Origin: Sulfurovum sp. AR
Lineage (GTDB): Bacteria; Campylobacterota; Campylobacteria; Campylobacterales; Sulfurovaceae
NCBI RefSeq assembly: GCF_000296775.1
Contig: NZ_AJLE01000002.1
Coordinates: forward strand, 186,001-250,000
DNA: 64,000 bases
Direction: 5' to 3'
In this document: positions 63,610 to 64,000 of the stretch, piece by piece
Numbering within the stretch: the first letter of the stretch is position 1
Layout of the letters: each line of letters opens with the position of its first letter
The notes under the pieces: model-generated
Told to the model about the DNA's origin: nothing
Seen by the model: the letters and a program-made list of their open reading frames with translations, nothing else
Database searches by the model: none
Translations under genes and position numbers: made by a program

Positions 63610-64000
63610 TTATGGTTTAGTGATAGCCCAAGTACCATCGCCATTTTCTGCACCTGAGTGCTGAATGTTCACATAAAGTGTTTCTGGATCAGTTGGGCTG
63701 AAGTAGATACCTGTACCTTCTGCACTACCATCAGTCAATGAAGCAAAAAGTTTCACAGATTTAGAAGCACCGAATTCATTAGTTTGAGTTGATGCGAACC
63801 AGATATCTGATGGACTATTGTCTTCAACCATAACCAAGTCACCGTTTGGTGCTTTAGCAAGATTATCTACACTGTCAAAACCAGTCTGATGACCATCTTG
63901 ACCGGGTTTACCAAGTTCAATAGGAGCATTAAGTCCTGCTTTAACAAAGTTAGTCACCTTTATAGTCTCAAGATCGATTGCAAGTACACGACCTTCATAA
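63610..64000 (-). CDS. C-terminal part of a PhoX/DUF839 protein, cut by the window edge
   Basis: The frame is open to the right edge; 129 codons are visible, starting Y-E-G-R-V-L-A-I-D-L. Segments D-N-L-A-K-A-P-N-G-D-L-V-M-V-E-D-N, S-D-I-W-F-A and G-T-G-I-Y-F-S-P-T-D-P-E-T-L-Y-V-N-I-Q-H-S-G match the end of DUF839/PhoX proteins, which include calcium- and iron-dependent periplasmic alkaline phosphatases. The catalytic residues lie mostly upstream, outside the window, so activity cannot be judged. Confidence 0.8.
   Translation of the reverse strand, partial: YEGRVLAIDLETIKVTNFVKAGLNAPIELGKPGQDGHQTGFDSVDNLAKAPNGDLVMVEDNSPSDIWFASTQTNEFGASKSVKLFASLTDGSAEGTGIYFSPTDPETLYVNIQHSGAENGDGTWAITKP

Overview
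The window is AT-rich chromosomal DNA of a Campylobacterota (epsilonproteobacterial) organism, most like a free-living Sulfurovum/Sulfurimonas-type bacterium. The assignment rests on lineage-typical genes seen together: MagIII, BioV, a separate-anchor SdhABE complex, a RibBA with a dead cyclohydrolase half, DUF5644, and a block in the order bioV - ftsH-like - mtaB - mscS - aroB - COG3400 - tgt that I recall from Helicobacter pylori (HP0281-HP0287 region). No rRNA, CRISPR array, insertion sequence, prophage or plasmid gene was recognised. One gene (DUF2254, 1657-3162) is clearly more GC-rich over most of its length and looks imported.

Layout. 0-5.2 kb: a BaiN-type flavoprotein, then a minus-strand set of small membrane and lipoprotein genes (DUF3185-DUF2254 fusion, glycine-zipper lipoprotein, two very small membrane proteins, a PsiE-like protein) that looks like an envelope-stress set. 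5.4-11.5 kb: a nuclease/phosphatase-fold protein, a SMUG2-like glycosylase, a SulP anion transporter and three tandem exported rhodanese-like proteins. 11.3-14.7 kb (minus): small proteins, Mog, a short-chain dehydrogenase, MagIII and a membrane-fused Nudix protein. 14.9-19.4 kb (plus): DUF2391, a tiny coupled ORF, a CPA antiporter, an AI-2E-family permease and a patatin. 19.4-28.4 kb: the conserved block above, with overlapping genes. 28.4-38.2 kb: 5'-nucleotidase, gamma-glutamylcyclotransferase, LemA + DUF2207, WrbA, TruD, and an operon of Gph, an FAD oxidoreductase and a periplasmic protein. 38.2-44.6 kb: ThiL, DUF5644, SdhA-SdhB-SdhE, superoxide reductase. 44.8-51.1 kb: a lipoprotein and a TolC/adaptor/RND metal-efflux operon. 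51.2-56.5 kb: a degenerate NifU, family-4 UDG, Acs and RibBA. 56.6-56.9 kb: tRNA-Gln and initiator tRNA-Met behind a consensus promoter. 57.2-64 kb: mostly small exported or unknown proteins, including a second Tyr-rich repeat protein, and the end of a PhoX/DUF839 protein.

The most interesting signals are recoding or decay events and catalytically emptied copies of metalloproteins. mtaB carries an in-frame TAA 43 codons before its apparent natural end. The COG3400 gene has a perfectly placed ribosome-binding site but an AUC codon where the start should be. A small gene at 33126-33466 is split by a -1 shift exactly at an A AAA AAG heptamer. The DUF5644 protein next to sdhA looks like a whole SdhB fused to the end of SdhE with almost every cluster cysteine removed. 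The NifU paralog, the FtsH-like ATPase and RibBA have likewise lost their metal-site residues. A nearly identical 17-bp element lies at the same distance upstream of two unrelated small genes 29 kb apart. The three reading-frame anomalies could be sequencing errors and need checking against reads before biological interpretation.
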